Part shown: positions 1-4,948 of the stretch, one piece after another
How the letters are laid out: each line of letters begins with the position of its first letter
How positions within the stretch are numbered: position 1 is the first letter of the stretch
IMG/VR virus record: IMGVR_UViG_3300048672_000122
Span: 1-22,657 of that record
Length of the DNA: 22,657 bases
Strand: one strand, 5' to 3'
Origin: a virus
Made by a program: the position numbers and the translations under genes
Notes under the pieces: model-generated
Seen by the model: the letters and a program-made list of their open reading frames with translations, nothing else
Told to the model about the DNA's origin: nothing
Databases searched by the model: none

Positions 1-68
1 CTCATATAAGCGAATAGAGCGAAGAAACCTATGATTGATGCGATTGCTAACTTGTCGATCTTTTGCAT
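1..68 (-). CDS. Small membrane protein, partial (N-terminus only)
   Basis: This leftward reading frame starts at the ATG at 68-66 and runs off the left edge of the window. A strong Shine-Dalgarno (AAGGAG) lies 6-7 bases upstream, which fixes the start. The visible residues are MQKIDKLAIASIIGFFALFA, then YM: a short charged head followed by an uninterrupted hydrophobic stretch typical of a membrane anchor or signal anchor. It overlaps the end of the doubtful ORF at 47-238. The function is unknown. A holin or a small membrane-bound exclusion protein are possible for a phage, but nothing visible decides. Confidence 0.6.
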   Translation of the reverse strand, partial: MQKIDKLAIASIIGFFALFAYM

Positions 69-238
69 GTCTCTCTCCTTAAAATTGAAGTGGTGGCAGG
101 TAGTGAATTTCCTGCTTCCAAAGTTCGTTCGTCTGCTATTGAGTAAGCCATGCAATCGGCCTCGGTATTACTCAGCATAAGAACCAGTTCCACGTCCGAT
201 TCGCTATTGCTAACTGACAGCTCATCACCACTGAGCAT
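47..238 (-). CDS. Doubtful small ORF, 63 aa
   Basis: This leftward frame of 63 codons lies between the structured gap and the small membrane gene. Its product is acidic at the N-terminus and basic at the C-terminus, with no motif I recognise. The only ribosome-binding candidate is GGTGA directly touching the start codon, which is poor spacing. The last 22 bases overlap the start of the membrane protein gene, whose own strong SD sits inside this frame. It could be a real translationally coupled gene or merely leader RNA. The base-paired stem at 241-260/311-330 ends immediately upstream of the start codon and could block translation. Confidence 0.28.
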   Translation of the reverse strand: MLSGDELSVSNSESDVELVLMLSNTEADCMAYSIADERTLEAGNSLPATTSILRRETCKRSTS

Positions 239-240
239 TC

Positions 241-330
241 ACCACACGACTGAGAACTGTCCACCGTACTGCGATTTGTAATCCAAGGTGTCGCGGGCTA
301 AGCCCTATAAACAATTCTCATGCGTGTGGT
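241..330. repeat. Long imperfect inverted repeat (20-bp arms)
   Basis: The arms 241-260 and 311-330 are complementary at 17 of 20 positions and enclose a 50-base loop. The loop has short nested pairings of its own: 262-265 with 287-290, and 295-298 with 302-305. A separate 6-bp hairpin follows at 332-337/348-353. This is the left half of a 360-base stretch (239-598) in which I see no convincing gene on either strand; the best small frame, about 36 codons on the minus strand, has no SD. Confidence 0.6.
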
Positions 331-370
331 TACTGGCATTTAACCTCGCCAGTGCGGAGGTGTTGATAAC

Positions 371-395
371 ATCGGGGTAGCTCAGAATTACCGAT
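371..395. repeat. Small hairpin in the gene-free stretch
   Basis: ATCGG at 371-375 pairs with CCGAT at 391-395, and TA at 378-379 can pair with TA at 389-390 after a two-base bulge. It is one of several short stems across 239-598. On its own it would be unremarkable. Confidence 0.35.
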
Positions 396-454
396 ATTGC
401 TGATATGCCATGCATAAACTGACTTTTACATATCGCCCCTAAACAGGAATCATC

Positions 455-573
455 AACATCTAACCAGCCTGACCCCCATAAAGCAGGGTTTTATCAACTT
501 ACAATTTTTGCTAGGCTTTACTTTGGCTGCTACTCTAGGTGGCTAAGACCTAGTATCAAGCTGGTTAGATGTT
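455..573. repeat. Perfect 14-bp inverted repeat with inner hairpin
   Basis: AACATCTAACCAGC at 455-468 is the exact reverse complement of 560-573. The 91 bases between contain a 6-bp hairpin (CTAGGT 535-540 with ACCTAG 548-553). Immediately outside lies another perfect hairpin, GGCCTG 575-580 with CAGGCC 587-592, just past the stop codon of the leftward 122-aa gene. None of these stems is followed by a T tract in either direction, so they do not look like ordinary intrinsic terminators. A structured RNA, a protein-binding site or a recombination site are all possible. Confidence 0.6.
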
Positions 574-598
574 TGGCCTGATTTAACAGGCCGTAGGA

Positions 599-967
599 TT
601 AAGCTAAACGACCCCATTGCATTGCAAAGTTGCGGTCATATACATCTCTAAGCATCTGGTCAGATAAAGCCTCCAAAGCGCCTTCTGATGCATCCTCAGC
701 TATTTCTAATTCTTCTTTCTCGATCATCTTTTTGATGAGTGCTAATTGCTTGCTTGTGTCGCCCAAGTAGTAAGCACGAATCAACTCAGCACCAAACTCA
801 TCTGCTACACGATTGCATGTTGCATCGCTGAACATTCTGAAAAACTTATCATCGACTTCCTTGATTTGGTGAGCTGCGTCAGCTTTGTTTTTAGCGCGAA
901 CTTTTGCTAATTCTTCGCCAAGTATTTTGTTTTCTTGCGCTTGCAGCTTGATTTGAATTGCGTTCAT
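599..967 (-). CDS. Hypothetical leftward early protein, 122 aa
   Basis: A 122-residue, highly charged, predicted all-helical protein. The first 50 residues (KLQAQENKILGEELAKVRAK and on) look like an amphipathic or coiled-coil helix. Acidic stretches near residues 84-96 (KEELEIAEDASEG) follow, and the C-terminus is WGRLA. The start at 967 has a good SD (AGGAG, about 9 bases upstream), which lies inside the last codons of the preceding 59-aa gene, so the two are likely coupled. There are no membrane segments or catalytic motifs. I do not recognise the family; its place in the leftward operon next to an HTH protein suggests an early regulatory or accessory role. Confidence 0.75.
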   Translation of the reverse strand: MNAIQIKLQAQENKILGEELAKVRAKNKADAAHQIKEVDDKFFRMFSDATCNRVADEFGAELIRAYYLGDTSKQLALIKKMIEKEELEIAEDASEGALEALSDQMLRDVYDRNFAMQWGRLA

Positions 968-968
968 T

Positions 969-1148
969 TCAGTTCACTCCTAATTTTTTAAGTGATTCAC
1001 ATGCAAGCCATTTATTTCCATGATTAGAAAGTGCAATTTCAGATTCTTGTTTTGTTGCTCCAGTCATTTCGGAAATTTGCTTCACATCATGGTTTCTGCA
1101 ACGAATCATGATTTCTGTCATTGCCTGGTCAGCGTTTTGCTCATTCAT
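969..1148 (-). CDS. Small HTH-like leftward regulator, 59 aa
   Basis: This short gene is read leftward from the ATG at 1148-1146, with SD GGAG six bases upstream. The product begins MNEQNADQAMTEIMIRCRNH. Residues about 21-43 (DVKQISEMTGATKQESEIAL) have the spacing of a helix-turn-helix: a hydrophobic first helix, Gly in the turn, and a polar recognition helix. It is the first gene of the leftward operon, expressed from the promoter at 1182-1210 and facing a Cro-like gene. By analogy with lambdoid phages it is probably one partner of the early switch. It is far too short to be a CI repressor with a dimerisation or protease domain. It ends one base before the next start. Confidence 0.65.
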   Translation of the reverse strand: MNEQNADQAMTEIMIRCRNHDVKQISEMTGATKQESEIALSNHGNKWLACESLKKLGVN

Positions 1149-1181
1149 GTTGTTCTCCGTGTTTGTTTGCTTGATGACTCT

Positions 1182-1210
1182 ACTTTAGGCGATGCAAAAA
1201 CGATTGTCAA
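1182..1210 (-). promoter_or_regulatory. Leftward sigma70 promoter with operator
   Basis: Read on the minus strand, a perfect -35 TTGACA (1210-1205) is followed after exactly 17 bases by TAAAGT (1187-1182), a 4/6 match to the -10 box. It sits 34 bases upstream of the 59-aa HTH gene. One arm of the GCAAAAACG inverted repeat (1194-1202) lies between the two boxes, where a bound regulator would block polymerase. Confidence 0.7.
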
Positions 1211-1260
1211 TAACTTTTTTTATCATTTCGCATAAATATTTTAAGCCGTTGCGTTTTTGC
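1194..1260. promoter_or_regulatory. Candidate operator pair (9-bp inverted repeat)
   Basis: GCAAAAACG at 1194-1202 and its exact reverse complement CGTTTTTGC at 1252-1260 are centred in the divergent region. GCGATG adjoins both (1189-1194 and 1259-1264). The left arm is inside the leftward promoter; the right arm overlaps the likely -35 area of the rightward promoter. Symmetric placement over two divergent promoters is what operators of a genetic switch look like. The binding protein is inferred, not shown. Confidence 0.5.
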
Positions 1261-1279
1261 GATGTACTTGCAATATATC
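1249..1279 (+). promoter_or_regulatory. Probable rightward early promoter
   Basis: TTGCGT (1249-1254) is followed by a TGCAATATAT stretch (1269-1278). The best reading is an extended -10 (TGC then AATATA, 17-base spacing) or TATATC at 1274-1279 with a long 19-base spacer. It precedes the Cro-like gene at 1328. The -10 context resembles those of the promoters at 3772 and 7974. Confidence 0.45.
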
Positions 1280-1327
1280 TTTTTTTGATCTACCATGCAA
1301 ACATTACCAACAACAAAAGGAAACAAA

Positions 1328-1522
1328 ATGGCGACTCAAATCGAATCTAAACTTGCTTATGTTAAGCGAAAACTGAATGACCCAGCTTATAACAACATGC
1401 AATTATCACGTGCAACTGGCTTAACTCCAGCGGCAATTTCTCGCATTGCTAATGGCGATACAAAGAATCCAACGTATGAAACAGTGGAAAAAATCGCGTC
1501 TTACTTTCAGGGGTTGAAATGA
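1328..1522 (+). CDS. Cro-like HTH DNA-binding protein, 64 aa
   Basis: The protein begins MATQIESKLAYVKRKLNDPA. Residues about 24-45 (MQLSRATGLTPAAISRIANG) form a classical lambda-repressor/XRE helix-turn-helix, followed by NPTYETVEKIASYF, the usual fourth helix of this fold. It has no room for a dimerisation or protease domain, so it is like Cro or a minimal XRE regulator. I chose the ATG at 1328 because AAAGGA lies 6 bases upstream; the in-frame ATG at 1295 has no SD and sits in the promoter area. It is the first gene of the rightward operon and overlaps the next by ATGA. It probably binds the operators at 1194-1260. Confidence 0.85.
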   Translation: MATQIESKLAYVKRKLNDPAYNNMQLSRATGLTPAAISRIANGDTKNPTYETVEKIASYFQGLK

Positions 1523-1866
1523 AAATCGAGTTAAAAGAAGAAGTAATGGATGCAGTAGGAGAACTGCCTGACTTTGGCAATCTCTTGCTGCGGGAATCTG
1601 GTTATCCACACCTTAAAGACACTTCCGCATGGAATGATGCTGGAACTAAGCCAGATCATCCTTGCTTGTGTGAGACTCGAAATATTTCTGATGGCGTTAT
1701 TCATGATTCTATAGACCCCGATGATTGGTTTAAGGTTTACCAATATTGGAATGGTGAATATTTTGGTTTATCAAGTGGCACAAAGAATCACGCATCAAGA
1801 ATAGATCGAGCTACTGTAAAAGATGAATGCAATCAAGATGTTCAATGGCGTGAGGTACAGCCATGA
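1519..1866 (+). CDS. W-rich early protein, paralog A, 115 aa
   Basis: The start ATG overlaps the stop of the Cro-like gene (ATGA). From about residue 36 it shares a pattern with the gene at 1863 and the one at 3452: W-x-x-A/G-x-x-KP, a G-V-Y/ETR-like strand, an aromatic Y-x-Y/L-W-x-G segment and a terminal W-R-E-V-Q-P. The overall plan recalls small phage proteins of the DUF551 kind, short beta-rich domains with conserved Trp, but I cannot confirm membership. The last codons double as the SD (GAGGT) for the next gene. Function unknown; location suggests an early accessory role. Confidence 0.75.
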   Translation: MKIELKEEVMDAVGELPDFGNLLLRESGYPHLKDTSAWNDAGTKPDHPCLCETRNISDGVIHDSIDPDDWFKVYQYWNGEYFGLSSGTKNHASRIDRATVKDECNQDVQWREVQP

Positions 1867-2069
1867 GCAAATGGAATTGCGCAAGCACAAAACCTGCTAC
1901 ATCTGGCGTATATGAAACCAGAGCAGGGAACCATCAATTAGTCGAACCAATGTACCAGCTTTGGACTGGTACGCATTGGGACTATCCGACAAACAGCGTA
2001 GAAAACGCTAAGAAGCCATTTGGCAAAAGTCGTATTCAAGAGATCGAATGGCGCGAGGTGCAGCCATGA
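1863..2069 (+). CDS. W-rich early protein, paralog B, 68 aa
   Basis: A compact version of the same domain as paralog A: MSKWNCASTKPATSGVYETR at the start, then MYQLWTGTHWDYP, an alanine-lysine linker and a terminal EWREVQP. Start and stop are both in ATGA overlaps. The gene ends in a 23-base segment (2047-2069) that is 21/23 identical to the end of paralog A (1844-1866). No catalytic residues are apparent. I infer a tandem duplication of a small early gene; the biochemical role is not known. Confidence 0.75.
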   Translation: MSKWNCASTKPATSGVYETRAGNHQLVEPMYQLWTGTHWDYPTNSVENAKKPFGKSRIQEIEWREVQP

Positions 2070-2260
2070 TTTCTATTGATTTGAAGCCAACGTGCCAATT
2101 CAGATTATCAAAAGTTTTTAGCTCATATAAAGACCAGCCTTTGTTAAAAGATGCTTATGGCGCTGAATACGCATTACAGCAACTTTGGATTGATTCAAAA
2201 GGCTGCGTTAAGTGGGAAAATGTTGAGGTAGTTGATCTTTCTAGCGAGGTGCAATCATGA
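2066..2260 (+). CDS. Hypothetical early protein, 64 aa
   Basis: The product starts MISIDLKPTCQFRLSKVFSS and ends DLSSEVQS. I place the start at the ATG at 2066, which follows the GAGGT SD by five bases and overlaps the previous stop; an in-frame ATG at 2048 lies upstream of that SD and would be out of pattern. The C-terminal EVQS again comes from the repeated junction. The body is not clearly similar to the W-rich paralogs, although it has a W-x-D-S-K-G-C-V-K-W segment near the C-terminus. Function unknown. Confidence 0.7.
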   Translation: MISIDLKPTCQFRLSKVFSSYKDQPLLKDAYGAEYALQQLWIDSKGCVKWENVEVVDLSSEVQS

Positions 2261-2439
2261 TGTTTCTTACTGCGCCACAACTAGCGAACTTCCGCGAACA
2301 AACACACAAACCAATCGTAGGCCAATCTAAAACACAGTGCTGTCCAAGCTGCAAAAAGCAACGATCTATTGCGCAGTTCTGGAACAAAAACAAGCTGCCA
2401 GTGTTCAAGCTCTGCCGTGAATGTAGGGGGTCTAAATGA
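2257..2439 (+). CDS. Small zinc-ribbon protein, 60 aa
   Basis: The central motif C-C-P-S-C (residues 28-32) and the C-terminal C-R-E-C (about 54-57) form a CxxC...CxxC pair about 20 residues apart, as expected for one zinc-binding ribbon. The start is ATG at 2257 or, less likely, 2260; the first overlaps the previous stop and has the GAGGT SD. Such small zinc proteins are common next to nin-type genes in lambdoid phages and may bind DNA, RNA or protein, but no specific role can be read here. Confidence 0.7.
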   Translation: MMFLTAPQLANFREQTHKPIVGQSKTQCCPSCKKQRSIAQFWNKNKLPVFKLCRECRGSK

Positions 2440-2873
2440 CTTCTTACACGATCAACAGCGATGCATCACTGCAAAACTTTATCGGCTCAATTCGCGAGAC
2501 TTACAACGGCTTTAAGTTTTTGCGCGTCAACGTGAAAACAGGAAAAGACAGAAGCCTTCCGCAGAACTCTATCACTCACGCATGGTATGAGCAGATTGCG
2601 CGAGAACTACGCGAGGATAGCGCAATGGGCTGGAAATGCTACTGCAAGCTACATCATGGCGTTCCAATCATGCGCACAGAAGATGCAGAGTTTCGTGACG
2701 CTTACGACCATGTGATTAAAGGTTTGCGCTATGAGCAAAAGCTTGTTGCTATGCGCTCTTGGCCTGTCACATCAATCATGAATAAAGACCAGTTAAGCAA
2801 ATATGCTGCAGCGATGCAGGATGATTTTCGCGCTCGTGGCGTATTGCTTGAGTTCCCATCTGGTGACGCATGA
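2436..2873 (+). CDS. NinB-like recombination protein candidate, 145 aa
   Basis: The segment R-S-L-P-Q-N-S-I-T-H-A-W-Y-E-Q-I (about residues 39-54) matches the RSLxQNxxxW signature of NinB (Orf)-type phage proteins, which bind single-stranded DNA and help load recombinase in lambda. The downstream part (KCYCKLHHGVP, then YEQKLVAMRSWPVTSIM) is typical of the related proteins seen in many Proteobacterial phages. The direct neighbour is NinG, the same pairing as in the lambda nin region. The start overlaps the previous stop, with GGGGG as SD. Family assignment is moderate; single-strand DNA binding is inferred from the family. Confidence 0.6.
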   Translation: MTSYTINSDASLQNFIGSIRETYNGFKFLRVNVKTGKDRSLPQNSITHAWYEQIARELREDSAMGWKCYCKLHHGVPIMRTEDAEFRDAYDHVIKGLRYEQKLVAMRSWPVTSIMNKDQLSKYAAAMQDDFRARGVLLEFPSGDA

Positions 2874-3436
2874 CGAAATGCAAAATCTGCAAGGATCAGT
2901 TTAAGAAGCTACGTATGACTCAAAAAGTATGCGGAAAGATTGAATGTGCTGCTGCATTTGGAAAGCAAGAAACAGAACGAAAAGCGGCAAAGAAAGAGCG
3001 CGAAGAAACAAAGGTGCGCAAAGAGAAGTTAAAACGATTAGCTGATTGGGTTGCAGATGCTCAAGTTATTTTTAACAAATACATTCGACTTCGTGATGTC
3101 GGTCTTCCTTGCATTTGTTGTGGGCGCTTTCCTTCTAGTGATTTTCGTCTTGGTGGAGATTATGACTGTGGTCACTATCGTAGCCGTGGCAGTGCGGGGC
3201 ATCTTAGGTTTCACGAGGACAACGCACACGCACAACTCAAGCAATGCAACAGATGGGGAGCAGGGCGAGCAGTAGATTACAGAATAGGACTAATCCAGCG
3301 TATCGGATTGGAGAGAGTAGAAGCACTAGAAGCAAACAACATTCCGCATAAGTGGACTGTTGAGGAACTGAAAGAAATCATTGCGACATACAAGCGCAAG
3401 ATTAAAGAGTTAGAAACCAGCCGCGCCAACGGCTAG
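2870..3436 (+). CDS. ninG: NinG (Rap) recombination endonuclease, 188 aa
   Basis: Family features are clear: an N-terminal zinc region (CKICK at 4-8, C21, C26), a long charged helix rich in KAAKKEREE (about 38-58), then R-D-V-G-L-P-C-I-C-C-G (75-85), D-C-G-H-Y (99-103), L-R-F-H-E-D-N-A-H (112-120) and Q-C-N (125-127). Lambda NinG/Rap is a structure-specific nuclease acting on recombination intermediates such as D-loops and Holliday junctions. Length is close to lambda NinG (about 200 aa). One oddity: where lambda has Q-C-V-V-C-N, this protein has Q-L-K-Q-C-N, so one cysteine of the second metal site is replaced by leucine. The start overlaps the NinB-like stop by ATGA. Confidence 0.88.
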   Translation: MTKCKICKDQFKKLRMTQKVCGKIECAAAFGKQETERKAAKKEREETKVRKEKLKRLADWVADAQVIFNKYIRLRDVGLPCICCGRFPSSDFRLGGDYDCGHYRSRGSAGHLRFHEDNAHAQLKQCNRWGAGRAVDYRIGLIQRIGLERVEALEANNIPHKWTVEELKEIIATYKRKIKELETSRANG

Positions 3437-3451
3437 AACTAGGAGAAAGAA

Positions 3452-3700
3452 ATGACAAAGCGAAGTGTAACAAAGAAACCGAAGTTAACGCAATGGTTTG
3501 ATGGAAGTGTAAAGCCTGTGCGTGATGGTGTTTATTTAAGGTATTACGGCTCAACTCATGATTGCTACAGCCTATTTAAAAAAGGTGTTTGGCACTTATG
3601 GTCTGAAACGCCAGAAAAAGCAGCAAAAGCAAAAGGGAAAGCACACTTTCAGCTTCAAAAGTGGCGCGGCCTTGCACAAAATCCAGAGGTGAAACCATGA
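3452..3700 (+). CDS. W-rich early protein, paralog C, 82 aa
   Basis: A basic N-terminus (MTKRSVTKKPK) precedes the same pattern as paralogs A and B: Q-W-F-D-G-S-V-K-P, D-G-V-Y-L-R-Y-Y, then a K-K-G-V-W-H-L-W segment, an alanine/lysine-rich linker and L-Q-K-W-R. The start has a strong SD (AGGAG, six bases away), unlike the coupled paralogs. The gene ends in the same junction element (GAGGTGAAACCATGA, 3686-3700), but the reading frame opened there is only seven codons (3697-3720). It is the last gene before the terminator. Function unknown. Confidence 0.75.
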   Translation: MTKRSVTKKPKLTQWFDGSVKPVRDGVYLRYYGSTHDCYSLFKKGVWHLWSETPEKAAKAKGKAHFQLQKWRGLAQNPEVKP

Positions 3701-3725
3701 CACAAAAAGAAGAGAATTAAATTAG

Positions 3726-3752
3726 AAAGCCGCATGTGATGTGGCTTTTTTT
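3726..3752 (+). terminator. Intrinsic terminator of the first rightward operon
   Basis: AAAGCCGCA (3726-3734) pairs with TGTGGCTTT (3740-3748), nine pairs including one G-U, around a five-base loop, and is followed by a run of seven T (3746-3752). It closes the cro-ninG operon and is followed at once by a new promoter. Confidence 0.85.
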
Positions 3753-3771
3753 GCGGTCAAAATAAAATTAT

Positions 3772-3800
3772 TTGCTATTTATTCGATATTGCAGTATATT
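3772..3800 (+). promoter_or_regulatory. Promoter of the ParB/PP-loop operon
   Basis: TTGCTA (3772-3777), a 17-base spacer and TATATT (3795-3800) form a good sigma70 promoter about 40 bases upstream of the ParB-like start. The -10 is preceded by TGCAG, so an extended -10 contact is possible. The preceding terminator makes this operon independently controlled. Confidence 0.65.
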
Positions 3801-3840
3801 TTTATTTGCAGCATTTAACTTACATAACGAGAGGGAGCAT

Positions 3841-4560
3841 ATGGAAACGATGGATTTATTTTCTAATGATGAAAATCATCAAGATCAAACAATTGGCATT
3901 ATTAAGAAACAATTAGAAATTCTCGGGTCAATGTCTGGTGACAAATTGGTATCTGCGATTAACGAATTGCGCGAGATAATTCACGGATATTCACCTTTTA
4001 ACAGCGAGCCAGTTGATTTCGTAAAATGGGTAAAAAATACTCAAGTTCACGCAAATGACTATAACCCAAACAGTGTTGCACCTCCAGAAATGGAATTGTT
4101 GAGGCTATCTATCAGTTCTGATGGTTATACGCAGCCGATTGTATCAATGCCAGATGATAATAATATGTATGAGGTTATTGATGGGTTTCATCGTCATCGT
4201 GTTGGTAAAGAGTGCGCTGATATTCAATCTCGGGTTCATGGGCATTTGCCATTAGTGCAAATTAGAGCAAGTCAGCATGACAAAAACGATCGTATGGCAG
4301 CGACAATTCGCCATAATCGTGCGCGTGGAAAACATAAAGTAGAAGCAATGTCTGACATTGTTGTTGAGCTTAAGCGTCGATTCTGGTCTGATGACAAGAT
4401 TGCCAAAGAGTTAGGCATGGAGCCTGATGAAGTTTTGCGATTGACGCAAATTACTGGTCTGTCATCTTTGTTTGAGAATGCTGCATTTTCTGAGGCATGG
4501 GAAGCAGAGTCATTTACTGATATCTCAGAAGATGACCAGGAGCTTATTCATGAAGATTAA
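3841..4560 (+). CDS. ParB/Srx-fold protein (IbrB-like), 239 aa
   Basis: Residues about 68-165 form a ParB N-terminal-type domain: N-T-Q-V-H-A-N-D-Y-N-P-N, Y-T-Q-P-I, the nucleotide-binding signature V-I-D-G-F-H-R-H-R (112-120), and R-H-N-R-A-R-G-K-H (157-165), which is characteristic of the IbrB subgroup. A C-terminal helix-turn-helix-like stretch follows (W-S-D-D-K-I-A-K-E-L-G-M, about 182-193). ParB domains bind or hydrolyse nucleotides. IbrB, with IbrA, was described as a co-activator of immunoglobulin-binding (eib) genes in E. coli, and DndB of phosphorothioation systems has a related DGQHR motif. I chose ATG 3841 because GAGGGAG precedes it. Its IbrA-type partner is two genes downstream. 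Biochemical role in phages is unknown. Confidence 0.8.
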   Translation: METMDLFSNDENHQDQTIGIIKKQLEILGSMSGDKLVSAINELREIIHGYSPFNSEPVDFVKWVKNTQVHANDYNPNSVAPPEMELLRLSISSDGYTQPIVSMPDDNNMYEVIDGFHRHRVGKECADIQSRVHGHLPLVQIRASQHDKNDRMAATIRHNRARGKHKVEAMSDIVVELKRRFWSDDKIAKELGMEPDEVLRLTQITGLSSLFENAAFSEAWEAESFTDISEDDQELIHED

Positions 4561-4948
4561 GCGCATATTTCATCGTTTTGAAAAGTGTGAGGAATACAAA
4601 ACAAATATGTGGCGCATGGTTCCAATTGAAGCAAGAGGCGATCTTCAAGAGTATTCAAGGAACCTAATGATTGAACACGATGTATTTGAGGCTGTATGTA
4701 AAAAAGTGGTTGATGAATGGACATTTTCTTGCGAAGCGAATTTAACGGCCTCATCAGTCAATCATCAAGCATGGATAGGGCATGCAGCTTGCGCATATAA
4801 CCATAACGCGCCAGAAGATATTACGCGCTTAGCATGGAGAACTTTGACAGAGGAGCAGCAAGATTTGGCAAACAAAGCAGCAGATAACGCAATTGAATAT
4901 TGGCGACAAAAGCATATTGAAAAATTAAAAGGAGAGAGTAATGCCTAA
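4550..4948 (+). CDS. Conserved partner protein between ParB-like and PP-loop genes, 132 aa
   Basis: The start is ATG 4550, seven bases after a perfect AGGAG inside the end of the ParB gene; the frame extends further upstream but without an SD. It overlaps the ParB gene by 11 bases and the PP-loop gene by 8. The protein opens MKIKRIFHRFEKCEEYKTNM and contains W-T-F-S-C-E-A-N-L-T, N-H-Q-A-W-I-G-H-A-A-C and P-E-D-I-T-R-L-A-W-R-T-L-T, which I recall from uncharacterised phage proteins in the same gene position. No catalytic motif is evident; conserved Cys and His residues could bind metal. The tight overlaps suggest stoichiometric expression with both neighbours. Confidence 0.75.
   Translation: MKIKRIFHRFEKCEEYKTNMWRMVPIEARGDLQEYSRNLMIEHDVFEAVCKKVVDEWTFSCEANLTASSVNHQAWIGHAACAYNHNAPEDITRLAWRTLTEEQQDLANKAADNAIEYWRQKHIEKLKGESNA

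Noticed and set aside
455-573. Phage attachment site
   Set aside because: The inverted repeat could suit a recombinase, but no integrase or host-like core is in the window.
1295-1327. Upstream in-frame ATG (1295) for the Cro-like protein
   Set aside because: No SD, and it lies just behind the presumed promoter; the ATG at 1328 has AAAGGA at good distance and yields a standard HTH protein.
3772-3840. TTG start extending the ParB-like protein by 23 residues
   Set aside because: The TTG is the -35 box itself, and the extra residues are a random-looking hydrophobic stretch. ATG 3841 has GAGGGAG.
4472-4549. Longer version of the 132-aa protein
   Set aside because: It would overlap the ParB gene by 89 bases and has no SD, whereas ATG 4550 has a perfect AGGAG seven bases away.
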